Below, piece by piece: positions 1-7,011 of a DNA stretch of 26,846 bases. A model generated the notes under the pieces. That model did no database searches, was not told the origin of the DNA, and worked only from the letters and a program-made list of their open reading frames with translations. The translations under genes were made by a program, and so were the position numbers. Each line of letters opens with the position of its first letter. Position 1 is the stretch's first letter. The DNA is from an uncultured Bacteroidales bacterium (GTDB lineage Bacteria > Bacteroidota > Bacteroidia > Bacteroidales > UBA932): NCBI GenBank assembly GCA_934717185.1, contig CAKUYQ010000034.1, forward strand, positions 1 through 26,846, in the 5' to 3' direction.

Positions 1-76
1 CCGAACAGAGAAGTTAAGCCCGTCAGCGCCGATGGTACTGCTATACCAAGTGGGAGAGTAGGTGACTGCCAATTTC
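1..76 (+). rRNA. rrf: 5S ribosomal RNA, 3' part
   Basis: The first ~76 bases match the conserved 3' two thirds of bacterial 5S rRNA: the CCGAACAGAGAAGTTAAGCC block, the GATGGTACTG segment, and the GTGGGAGAGTAGGTGACTGCC tail. The 5' part lies outside the window. A strong terminator follows directly, so this is the end of an rRNA operon transcribed on the plus strand. The exact mature 3' end is estimated to within a few bases. Confidence 0.95.
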
Positions 77-80
77 AAGG

Positions 81-116
81 AGGATGATTGACGAAAGTCA
101 GTCATCCTTTTTTTTT
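81..116 (+). terminator. Rho-independent terminator of the rRNA operon
   Basis: A 12-bp stem (81-92 with 97-108, one G-T wobble) encloses a GAAA tetraloop and runs into a tract of T residues ending at 116. It sits a few bases after the 5S end and would stop rRNA operon transcription before the convergent phosphatase gene. Confidence 0.9.
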
Positions 117-119
117 GGT

Positions 120-225
120 GACCCTCTTTACTCTCTATACCCTCCTTACGTTCTTTACTCTCTCTACATTCTTTACAATAAAAACGCCAACGCCAAAGCC
201 AACGCTAACGCTAACGCTAAAGCTA
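120..225. repeat. Composite 9-mer plus hexamer repeat, copy A
   Basis: From about 120 to 178 there are phase-locked 9-bp units of type TACYCTCTW, with TAC starting at 129, 138, 147, 156, 165 and 174. After a short spacer come six hexamers (GCCAAC, GCCAAA, GCCAAC, GCTAAC, GCTAAC, GCTAAA) from 186 to 221, and the array runs into the stop codon of the minus-strand phosphatase gene. The same two arrays in the same order recur at 7779-7898. Function is unknown. On the minus strand this is the purine-rich 3' untranslated region of the phosphatase mRNA. An open plus-strand frame across it (84-338) is probably a by-product of the 3-codon periodicity. Confidence 0.85.
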
Positions 226-693
226 TCGTAGTGAATTCATCAAACCACAGCACGCATCCTCTAAAATGTCCAGCACATTTTCAAATCCTGATGCACCTCC
301 GTAGTATGGATCCGGAACTGTTGTTGCAACTTTGTTAGTCATAAACTCGGTCATCTTGTGAATCTTAGATTTTTCCTCATTATCTAATGCTATTCTGTTT
401 AGCCGTTTTATATTGTTATCATCCATTCCTATAATTAGATCGAATTTTCTAAAATCGTCTGTTTTTATCGGGCGAGAAAGGTGTGTCAAGTCGTAACCTC
501 TTCTTGCAGCGTGCGCCCTCATTCTACTGTCGGGAAGCTCACCTTCATGATATGAAATGAGACCGGCCGAATCTATTATAAAATTCTTGTCTAAACCCTC
601 CTCCTTAACTAATTTACGCATTATGCCTTCTGCTGCAGAGGATCTGCAAATATTGCCTAAGCATACAAAGAGTATTTTATATTGCCCTTCCAT
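223..693 (-). CDS. Low-molecular-weight protein tyrosine phosphatase
   Basis: Cytoplasmic phosphatase of the LMW-PTP (arsenate reductase-like) fold, 156 residues, the usual family length. The P-loop C11-x5-R17-S18 (core CLGNICRSS) lies at the N-terminus, and the general-acid loop DPYYGG begins at Asp128, as expected for the family. These bacterial enzymes dephosphorylate phosphotyrosine proteins, often in exopolysaccharide control, but no such partner genes are nearby and the substrate cannot be named. An upstream in-frame start at 771 would overlap the transporter gene. The ATG at 693 gives a canonical N-terminus and lies one base after the transporter stop, so the two genes are probably one transcript and translationally coupled. 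The stop codon is embedded in the composite repeat. Confidence 0.92.
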   Translation of the reverse strand: MEGQYKILFVCLGNICRSSAAEGIMRKLVKEEGLDKNFIIDSAGLISYHEGELPDSRMRAHAARRGYDLTHLSRPIKTDDFRKFDLIIGMDDNNIKRLNRIALDNEEKSKIHKMTEFMTNKVATTVPDPYYGGASGFENVLDILEDACCGLMNSLR

Positions 694-694
694 T

Positions 695-1645
695 TTATCT
701 GTTTTTTTTGTTGTGCATATATAGTTGGTACGAGTTGACAATGTTATGCCAGATACTGTAGAATCCGCCAACCACAGATGTTATTGGTGAGAAAAAAGTA
801 TAACCTATCCATATTGCCAAAACTGTATTTTTCTGCCCTAAAGATTGCCCTGACGTCATTTTATCATTGTATATGGCACCAATCTTTCTTCCAAGATAAA
901 ACTGCAAAAGACAACTTATCAATGATATTGCAACAAGCCACAGCTGGGTAGATACTGCTACATTGCTATGTACTATGTATCTTGTTGTTACTGCCGTGGC
1001 AAGAGCAAGGGCAATAACCCACAGATAGAAAGATACCTCTTGAAAATGAGATAATATGAAGTGTAGCCTTGGAGACAGCCATCTAATAAGAAAAGCTGCA
1101 ATAAGAGGAAGCAACAGCAGTGGAAATACCTTGCCCAGAATAAGCATTGAGGCGTTCCACATTGTCATGGATGAGTTTGGATGAACAAATGGAACCACAG
1201 CCGGTATCAGCAATGCTACAACCAAATTGATGAGTATTGTGTATGTAGTAATATGGGAGGCGTTTCCTCCAAGTTTTTTAGTAATAACAGCTCCTGCTGT
1301 AGCGGTAGGGCAGATGAAACAGAGCATAGCCCCCTCAACAAGCACGCGAGCATCGCTTTGTGGCATAAGAACCGCCACTACTGCCAATGACAAGAACATT
1401 CCTGCCTGAAAGAGCAACAGCCACCAATGGTATCTGCACAGTCTTAAGTGCTTTGGGTTGACCCTGCAGAATGTAAGAAACAACATGGAAAATATAAGCA
1501 TAGGTTGTATTATGCTTACAGCATCATTTGCAAATGCATGGGTGGAATCTAAAAAAGGGATATTTACGTATATGAAATATCCAAAAATACCGGCAAGTAT
1601 AGAGAAGATAAGTATCCAGTCTTTTATGAATTTAATTAGCTTCAT
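695..1645 (-). CDS. Bile acid:sodium symporter (BASS)-family transporter
   Basis: Inner-membrane protein of 316 residues with about nine to ten hydrophobic helices. The segment CPTATAGAVITKKLGG, followed by a long hydrophobic stretch, and a second related segment near the C-terminus (TSGQSLGQKNTVLAIW) correspond to the two crossing-helix regions of the BASS fold, in which Na+ and solute bind. Substrate cannot be predicted; relatives carry bile acids, pantoate, pyruvate or other organic anions. It is the first gene of a two-gene unit with the phosphatase. A TATCTTTG promoter core lies at 1663-1670, about 18 bases before the ATG and directly against the inverted-repeat element at 1671. Confidence 0.8.
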   Translation of the reverse strand: MKLIKFIKDWILIFSILAGIFGYFIYVNIPFLDSTHAFANDAVSIIQPMLIFSMLFLTFCRVNPKHLRLCRYHWWLLLFQAGMFLSLAVVAVLMPQSDARVLVEGAMLCFICPTATAGAVITKKLGGNASHITTYTILINLVVALLIPAVVPFVHPNSSMTMWNASMLILGKVFPLLLLPLIAAFLIRWLSPRLHFILSHFQEVSFYLWVIALALATAVTTRYIVHSNVAVSTQLWLVAISLISCLLQFYLGRKIGAIYNDKMTSGQSLGQKNTVLAIWIGYTFFSPITSVVGGFYSIWHNIVNSYQLYMHNKKNR

Positions 1646-1662
1646 AGTGAAAAATTTGCGTG

Positions 1663-1670
1663 CAAAGATA
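1663..1670 (-). promoter_or_regulatory. Bacteroidetes -7 promoter element for the transporter gene
   Basis: On the minus strand this reads TATCTTTG followed by CAC, an exact match to the Bacteroidetes -7 consensus TAnnTTTG. It lies 17 bases before the start codon. The position expected for the -33 element falls inside the repeat beginning at 1671; no clear TTTG is visible there. Confidence 0.7.
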
Positions 1671-1784
1671 TTAAGTAATCTTAAAAAAATAACTTGGTAA
1701 TCTTTAATTGTCTTTTCGGTCTATATTTCTTTTCTCAAAAATACTGCTAAATCTTTACCAACTTATTTTTTAACGCTTACTAAA
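1671..1784. repeat. Inverted-repeat element (MITE-like), copy 1
   Basis: A 114-bp element in the divergent transporter/TSCPD interval. It is nearly identical to 3037-3149: one 1-base indel and three clustered substitutions. Its ends are imperfect inverted repeats of about 30 bp (left end read in reverse: TTACCAAGTTATTTTTTT; right end: TTACCAACTTATTTTTT), so a transcript could fold into a long hairpin with a roughly 50-nt loop. It contains no ORF. This is the architecture of a non-autonomous transposable element or dispersed palindromic repeat. No convincing target-site duplication is visible. Confidence 0.8.
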
Positions 1785-1788
1785 CTGC

Positions 1789-1818
1789 TTTGTATTATTT
1801 CATTTTTTTATATTTTTG
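1789..1818 (+). promoter_or_regulatory. Promoter of the secreted TSCPD gene
   Basis: TTTG at 1789-1792 and TATTTTTG at 1811-1818, separated by 18 bases, fit the Bacteroidetes -33/-7 pattern. Transcription should begin near 1824, leaving a leader of about 25 bases before the ATG at 1851. This supports that start and therefore the signal peptide. The -33 element lies 4 bases beyond the end of repeat copy 1. Confidence 0.7.
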
Positions 1819-1850
1819 TGCATTACTTGTTATAAACTAAAATCATACTT

Positions 1851-2249
1851 ATGAATATTAAAAAAATATTTGCTATGGCCCTGTTAACTTTTGGCTACCT
1901 TGCAACCAACAATGAGATTTGCGCAAATGAGACAGATCAAAATCAAAACGAAAAAGTATACAGTACATTTGTCTTGGATTCAATTACTCCGGATAAAACA
2001 AGAATTGTGGAATATGTTCCCGACAAAAGAATTTGCGCCAAGTTGTTTCATATTGAGATAGATAAACATAATGTTATAAAAAAAGTTGTCTATACCGGCG
2101 GTTGTAAAGGCAATGGAAGCGGTGTAAGCACTCTTTTAGAGGGATTAAAAGTAAAAGATGCAATCAAAAAATTAGAGGGAATACCTTGCGGTAAAAGAGG
2201 AACCTCCTGCCCGGACCAGATTGCTCAAGCATTAAAGCAGTTGAAATAA
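1851..2249 (+). CDS. Secreted TSCPD-domain protein
   Basis: A 132-residue protein. Residues 1-25 look like a signal peptide: basic start, hydrophobic core, likely cleavage after ICA at residue 25. Residues ~50-130 match the TSCPD domain (TIGR03905-like), a small putative metal-binding domain also found at the C-terminus of some ribonucleotide reductases. The four domain cysteines are present: C62, C85 in GGCKGN, C113 in IPCGKRG, and C120 in the TSCPD signature (118-122). Stand-alone TSCPD proteins are normally short cytoplasmic proteins without a leader, so export is unusual. It is monocistronic, with its own promoter and a terminator shared with trmD. Function is unknown; metal or thiol chemistry in the periplasm is a guess. 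Confidence 0.8.
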   Translation: MNIKKIFAMALLTFGYLATNNEICANETDQNQNEKVYSTFVLDSITPDKTRIVEYVPDKRICAKLFHIEIDKHNVIKKVVYTGGCKGNGSGVSTLLEGLKVKDAIKKLEGIPCGKRGTSCPDQIAQALKQLK

Positions 2250-2259
2250 AGTAAATTAT

Positions 2260-2296
2260 CTTCCCGACAAAAAATAAATTGTCGGGAAGAATTTTT
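2260..2296. terminator. Bidirectional terminator between the TSCPD gene and trmD
   Basis: A perfect 11-bp stem (2260-2270 with 2279-2289) with an A-rich 8-base loop is followed by T residues on the plus strand and preceded by A-rich sequence, so it can serve both convergent genes. Each arm is the word CTTCCCGACAA, which is over-represented elsewhere in the window. Confidence 0.85.
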
Positions 2297-2976
2297 TAAT
2301 CCTTTACCAACAACTGTGGCCGTAAAAGTCTTGTTCTTTCCATAGCTTTTTCTTCCTGCCATTCTGAGATTAGTTTTGGGTTGCCGGATAGCAGTACTTG
2401 CGGAACTTTCCATCCGTTAAAGTCTGCCGGCCTTGTATAAATAGGAGGAGACAGGAGATTGTCTTGAAAGGAGTCTGATAGAGCAGAAGTTTCATCTGTA
2501 AGAACCCCGGGAATCAACCTTATAACGGCATCGCATACAACCGCTGCTGCCAGTTCGCCACCGCTAAGAACATAATCACCAATTGAAATCTCTTTTGTAA
2601 TAAGATGCTCCCTTACCCTATGATCTATCCCCTTGTAGTGGCCGCATAAGATAATAACATTGTTAAGGCAGGAGAGCCTGTTTGCAACAGCTTGTGACAA
2701 AACCTCTCCATCCGGAGACATATAGATTACCTCATCATAATTTCTCTCTCTCTTCAAATCGTTTATAATGTTGAAAATAGGTTCAATCATCATTACCATT
2801 CCGGCATCTCCTCCATAGCTGTAATCGTCAACCTGTTTGTAGTTTCCTTTGCCATACTCCCTAAGATCGTGTACAACTATCTCTGCAAGACCTTTCTCTT
2901 TTGCACGTTTCAATATGCTATATGAAAAAGGACTCTCAAGTAGTTCGGGAACAACGGTTATTATATCAAATCTCAT
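2296..2976 (-). CDS. trmD: tRNA (guanine-N1)-methyltransferase TrmD
   Basis: Methylates G37 at N1 next to the anticodon in tRNAs reading CUN, CCN and CGG codons, using S-adenosylmethionine, and so prevents +1 frameshifting. At 226 residues it is a typical TrmD. Visible family blocks are the start MRFDIITVVPELL, the DDYSYGGDAGMVM loop (YGGGxGM in most homologues), LCGHYKGIDHRV, and the trefoil-knot segment ISIGDYVLSGGELAA, then RPADFNGWKVPQVLLSGN. The gene stands alone here rather than in the rpsP-rimM-trmD-rplS operon of many bacteria. A TATCTTTG core at 3006-3013 lies 29 bases before the ATG. Confidence 0.97.
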   Translation of the reverse strand: MRFDIITVVPELLESPFSYSILKRAKEKGLAEIVVHDLREYGKGNYKQVDDYSYGGDAGMVMMIEPIFNIINDLKRERNYDEVIYMSPDGEVLSQAVANRLSCLNNVIILCGHYKGIDHRVREHLITKEISIGDYVLSGGELAAAVVCDAVIRLIPGVLTDETSALSDSFQDNLLSPPIYTRPADFNGWKVPQVLLSGNPKLISEWQEEKAMERTRLLRPQLLVKD

Positions 2977-3005
2977 TTTTGAATACTCTTTTATTAATCT
3001 TGGTG

Positions 3006-3013
3006 CAAAGATA
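3006..3013 (-). promoter_or_regulatory. Bacteroidetes -7 promoter element for trmD
   Basis: Reads TATCTTTG then CAC on the minus strand, identical to the core in front of the transporter gene at 1663-1670, and is 29 bases from the trmD start codon. Confidence 0.65.
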
Positions 3014-3036
3014 GGAAGCTGTTTTTAATTATCTGA

Positions 3037-3149
3037 TTAAGTAATCTAAAAAAATAACTTGGTAATCTTTAATTGTCTTTTCGGTCTATATTTCTATCCT
3101 CATAAATACTGCTAAATCTTTACCAACTTATTTTTTAACGCTTACTAAA
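3037..3149. repeat. Inverted-repeat element (MITE-like), copy 2
   Basis: Second copy of the element at 1671-1784, in the same orientation and about 97% identical, 113 bp long with the same ~30 bp imperfect terminal inverted repeats. It occupies the middle of the 337-bp gene-free interval between the divergent trmD and DUF349 genes. The rest of that interval holds the trmD promoter on one side and an A+T-rich leader with the DUF349 promoter on the other. AATTAT lies near both ends (3028-3033 and immediately after 3149) but is not flush on the left, so it is not claimed as a target duplication. Confidence 0.8.
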
Positions 3150-3269
3150 AATTATAAAAGGTGTTATATCAGCCTGCTAATGGAACTTTGCGTGTGCAAA
3201 ACAGATATAAAACGTAAGAAACCACACCTCATCTTATTGGTAATAGGCTTTTAAGTGTAAAGAATTTCC

Positions 3270-3277
3270 TATATTTG
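3270..3277 (+). promoter_or_regulatory. Bacteroidetes -7 promoter element for the DUF349-yidC-YggS unit
   Basis: TATATTTG matches TAnnTTTG and is 36 bases before the ATG at 3314. No good -33 TTTG is seen at the usual spacing, so the call rests on the -7 core and position. Confidence 0.55.
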
Positions 3278-3313
3278 CAAGTTGTTAATTTTGGTTAGTT
3301 TAAAATCACGAAT

Positions 3314-5119
3314 ATGGAAAATAACACTGCTGCTTTAAATGAAGAGTTACAATGCTCTGCGGAGCAAATGACAGAACAGAATGATTATTCATCCTTAAAG
3401 TTAGGGGATATAGTAGCCCTTTTGGAAAAACTAGTTGAACAGGAGGATCATACGGAACTATACAAGAAAGCAGAAGGTTTGAAATCTATATTCTATAGAA
3501 CTTTGCATAGGGAGAGACTACAATTATTAAGCGATCAGCAAAACGAAAATGCATTGGAAGAAGATGATGCGGAGATCTCTGATGAAGCTATTAAACCGTT
3601 TATCGATTTAGAGGAGAGGTTCAAGTCTGCTTTCCAAAATTATAAGCGTCTTATGGCTATTGTTAGAAGGGAACAAGAGGCAGAAAGGGAGGAGAATTAC
3701 TCAAAAAAGCAGCAGATTATTGAGGAGCTTAAGGCTTTGATAGAAAAGACTGAGGATATAAACAAGACTATACCGGAATTCAGAGAGTTACAAAACAGAT
3801 GGAAACAGATAGGTGCAGTTCCACAGGAAAAATTGAAGGATATGTGGGAGACATACCAACTCTACACGGAAAGGTTTTATGACTATATTAAACTTAATAA
3901 TGAATTCAGAGATCTTGATTTTAAAAAGAACTTGGAAGCCAAGACCGCTATTTGTGACAAGGCAGAATTGTTAGACAAAGAACCCAATGTTATTAAGGCA
4001 TTTAAGGAACTTCATAAACTACATGAGGAATGGAAGGAGATAGGCCCTGTTGCAAAAGAGTACAGGGACTCTATCTGGGAGAGATTTAAAGCGATATCAA
4101 CTGTAATCAATAAAAAACATCAGAGCTACTTTGAGAATCTTAAAGTAGAACAGAATGCCAATTTTGATGCAAAAAACGCATTATGTGAAAAAGCAGAGGA
4201 GCTGGTGGAAATGGCCGTAAAAGACCCTGCAGAATTTGCTTCTCTTTCAGATAAGATGGATGAACTTCATGCAGAATGGAAAAAGACAGGATTTGCAGCA
4301 AAGAAGGATAATCAGAAGTTGTATGACAGATTTTGTGAAGCGTGCAATAAGTTCTACACAGCCAAAAGGGCTTACTACAACAGTATTAAAAGTGCAATGG
4401 CAGAGAACTTGAAACGAAAATTCGAGCTCTGTGAAGAGGCTGAGGCGTTGATGAACTCCGAGGAGTGGAAAAAGACTACAGATAAGATAATTCTTTTACA
4501 AAAAAAATGGAAAGAGATAGGGCCCACAACGAGAAGACGTTCAGATGATGTGTGGAAGAGGTTCCGTAAAGCATGCGACACATTCTTTGAGAGAAGAAAT
4601 AGTCATTATGAAGAGGAACGTTTGAAATATGAGGAAAATATTCGTTTGAAAAAAGAGTTGCTTGCAGAGCTGCAGAACTTTGAGATTAAAGACGATAAAA
4701 CAGAAAATATCTCTGCGATGAGAGCATTTAGAGAGAGGTGGAATGCAATAGGATATGTTCCGTCTAAGGAGCGGGGAAAATTACAGAGTGAATATGACAG
4801 ATTAGCAGATGCTAAGTTCAACGATATAAGATCAGCAGAGAACAACAAAGCTCTAAACCATTTCAAAAAGACCACAACAGATATAAAGGGTTCCGGAAAA
4901 GGAAGCAGGAGTCTATGGTATGAGAGGGAGAGGTTGGTAGCAAAATACAGAAAGACAGAACAGGGTATTGCACTATTGGAGAATAATATGGGATTCTTTG
5001 CCAAATCAAAAAACGCGGAATCCTATATAAAGGAGATAGAGAGGAAGATCGCCGTTTTGAGGGAAGAATTGGATACAATTGAACAGAAAATAAAGATTAT
5101 AGAACAACAATTTGAATAA
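3314..5119 (+). CDS. DUF349 repeat protein
   Basis: A 601-residue, highly charged, predicted all-helical cytoplasmic protein with no signal peptide. DUF349 units recur about every 78 residues. Each contains a W-[KN]-x-[IT]-G core: RWKQIG near 162, EWKEIG near 239, EWKKTG near 320, KWKEIG near 398 and RWNAIG near 475. The C-terminal ~90 residues form a coiled coil rich in Lys and Glu. The family is conserved in Bacteroidetes but has no firmly assigned biochemical function. It starts the run DUF349-yidC-YggS, 20 bases before yidC, so co-expression with the membrane insertase is likely. Confidence 0.88.
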   Translation: MENNTAALNEELQCSAEQMTEQNDYSSLKLGDIVALLEKLVEQEDHTELYKKAEGLKSIFYRTLHRERLQLLSDQQNENALEEDDAEISDEAIKPFIDLEERFKSAFQNYKRLMAIVRREQEAEREENYSKKQQIIEELKALIEKTEDINKTIPEFRELQNRWKQIGAVPQEKLKDMWETYQLYTERFYDYIKLNNEFRDLDFKKNLEAKTAICDKAELLDKEPNVIKAFKELHKLHEEWKEIGPVAKEYRDSIWERFKAISTVINKKHQSYFENLKVEQNANFDAKNALCEKAEELVEMAVKDPAEFASLSDKMDELHAEWKKTGFAAKKDNQKLYDRFCEACNKFYTAKRAYYNSIKSAMAENLKRKFELCEEAEALMNSEEWKKTTDKIILLQKKWKEIGPTTRRRSDDVWKRFRKACDTFFERRNSHYEEERLKYEENIRLKKELLAELQNFEIKDDKTENISAMRAFRERWNAIGYVPSKERGKLQSEYDRLADAKFNDIRSAENNKALNHFKKTTTDIKGSGKGSRSLWYERERLVAKYRKTEQGIALLENNMGFFAKSKNAESYIKEIERKIAVLREELDTIEQKIKIIEQQFE

Positions 5120-5139
5120 ACTCAGATTAGATTTAACAG

Positions 5140-7005
5140 ATGAATAAAAACACTATTGCAGGCTTTGTGCTTATTGGACTGATACTTATAGGTTTCAGTT
5201 GGTATAACACAAGAGTTTTTGAGAGGCAGCAGAGAGAGCAGTTCGTTGCTGATTCCATTGCTAAAGCAGAAGCTTTGAAAAATGCACCACAGGTAGACTC
5301 CTCAGCTATGGCTTTGGATAGCATTAACACTACACCGGATTCATTATCTGCGGTTTCAATACCAACCTATAAAGATTCATTGTTGGAGATTGCCAGTGGC
5401 AAGGCTCCTGAATTCTTTACATTGGAGAATGATAAGATTGCAGTTAAATTTTCAACTAAAGGTGCACAGGCGTATGAGGTCTTGATAAAAGGTTATTACA
5501 CGTATGACAGCCTCGATCTCTATCTTATGAAGAAGAATGCCAGCAACTTTAATATGGACTTCTTTACAGATCAGCAGATTAATACATCGGACTTCACCTT
5601 TACGCCTGTTTCAAAGACAGACACTACTGTTGTAATGAGGCTCTCTTTTGCAGAGAATGCATATGTAGACTACAGCTATACACTTCCATCCGACAGTTAC
5701 CTTATTGACTTTAACGTGAAGATGGTAGGTATGAACAAATATATCTCAAGGAATGTATCTCAACTTGGTATAGAGTGGAATATGGATATCCCAAGATTGG
5801 AGAGAGGGTATGACAATGAGAAAAACTATTCTACTTTAGTATATAAGTTCCCAAATGAGAAGTCTGTGGAGGACCTTGGTTTAAGAAAAGAGAGTTCAGA
5901 GGCTGATATCCCTACAAAGTTGGAGTGGTTTGCATTCCAGCAGCAATTCTTCTCTGCAATTATGGTTGCTCCGGAACATTTTACATCTGGAAGACTTGTC
6001 TATAAAATGTATCCAAAGGAGGATGTTGCCCAAAACCTTATGGCTTGCAGGGCAAGTATGGAGGTCCCATACGAAGCAGAAGATGTTACAAATCTCTCAT
6101 TCAAATTTTACTATGGACCTAACCACTACAAAACACTCAAAAGTTATAATTATGGATTTGAAAAGATTGTACCGCTTGGCGGTTGGCTTATAGGATGGAT
6201 AAACAGGGTTTTTATTATCAACTTCTTTGATTATCTCAGCAAATTCATATCAAGCTATGGATTGATAATACTGCTTATGACCATTGCTATTAAATTGATA
6301 ATATCTCCGCTTACGTTCAAGTCTTATATGTCGTCTGCAAAGATGAAGGTGCTTAAACCCGAGTTAGAGAAGATAAATGCTAAATATCCAAGAAAAGAGG
6401 ATGCATTAAAGAAGCAGCAGGAGACCATGGCTCTCTACAAGAAAACAGGAGTAAGCATGTTTGGAGGTTGTCTTCCTATGTTACTCCAGTTCCCTATACT
6501 GTTTGCCATGTTTAAATTTTTCCCGGCATCATTTGAGCTAAGACAGCAGGGGTTCTTATGGTGTAAAGATTTGAGCGCATACGATTCAATTTTGGATCTT
6601 CCTTTTAATATACCTTTGTACGGAGACCATGTAAGCCTGTTTGCTTTGCTAATGGGTGTATCAATGTATTTCTATGCAAGGATGTCTTTAGACCAGATGC
6701 CATCGGGTTCGCAAATGGCGGGAATGAAGGGGATGCAGCTCTACTTTATGCCTATCTTCTTTACAATGATATGTAACAATTTCTCCAGCGGATTGTCATA
6801 TTATTACATGCTTTCAAACATCATTACCCTGTTAATGACACTAACAATAAGAAAGTACTTCATAGACGAGAAGAAGCTGTTGGCACAGTTGCAGGCAAAA
6901 GCTGCTAACGCAAAGGTAAAACCAAAATCAAAATTCCAGCAAAGATTGGATGAGATGTATAAACAGCAACAAGCTATGCAACAGCAAAAGAACCGCAAGA
7001 GATAA
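5140..7005 (+). CDS. yidC: Membrane protein insertase YidC
   Basis: Inserts proteins into the inner membrane, alone or with SecYEG. The 621-residue length is typical of Gram-negative YidC. TM1 is at residues ~5-22. A large periplasmic P1 domain follows to about 345, and then the conserved insertase core of five helices with its cytoplasmic Lys/Glu-rich hairpin (around KMKVLKPELEKINAKYP). FGGCLPMLLQFPILFAMF is the characteristic core helix. The C-terminus is basic and Gln-rich (QQQAMQQQKNRKR), as in ribosome-contacting YidC tails. It follows the DUF349 gene by 20 bases and precedes the YggS gene by 6, forming one unit. Confidence 0.97.
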   Translation: MNKNTIAGFVLIGLILIGFSWYNTRVFERQQREQFVADSIAKAEALKNAPQVDSSAMALDSINTTPDSLSAVSIPTYKDSLLEIASGKAPEFFTLENDKIAVKFSTKGAQAYEVLIKGYYTYDSLDLYLMKKNASNFNMDFFTDQQINTSDFTFTPVSKTDTTVVMRLSFAENAYVDYSYTLPSDSYLIDFNVKMVGMNKYISRNVSQLGIEWNMDIPRLERGYDNEKNYSTLVYKFPNEKSVEDLGLRKESSEADIPTKLEWFAFQQQFFSAIMVAPEHFTSGRLVYKMYPKEDVAQNLMACRASMEVPYEAEDVTNLSFKFYYGPNHYKTLKSYNYGFEKIVPLGGWLIGWINRVFIINFFDYLSKFISSYGLIILLMTIAIKLIISPLTFKSYMSSAKMKVLKPELEKINAKYPRKEDALKKQQETMALYKKTGVSMFGGCLPMLLQFPILFAMFKFFPASFELRQQGFLWCKDLSAYDSILDLPFNIPLYGDHVSLFALLMGVSMYFYARMSLDQMPSGSQMAGMKGMQLYFMPIFFTMICNNFSSGLSYYYMLSNIITLLMTLTIRKYFIDEKKLLAQLQAKAANAKVKPKSKFQQRLDEMYKQQQAMQQQKNRKR

Positions 7006-7011
7006 TTTACA

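Noticed and set aside
120..178. Possible CRISPR array from the regularly spaced pyrimidine units
   Set aside because: Units are 9 bp with no unique spacers of CRISPR length, and no cas genes are present.
84..338. Plus-strand ORF of 84 codons with Tyr-Ser-Leu and Asn-Ala repeats
   Set aside because: It begins in the rRNA terminator, its periodic peptide simply mirrors the 9-bp and 6-bp repeats, and it overlaps the conserved phosphatase gene in antisense.
3028..3155. AATTAT on both sides of repeat copy 2 as a target-site duplication
   Set aside because: It is not flush with the left end, and copy 1 has no equivalent flanking duplication.
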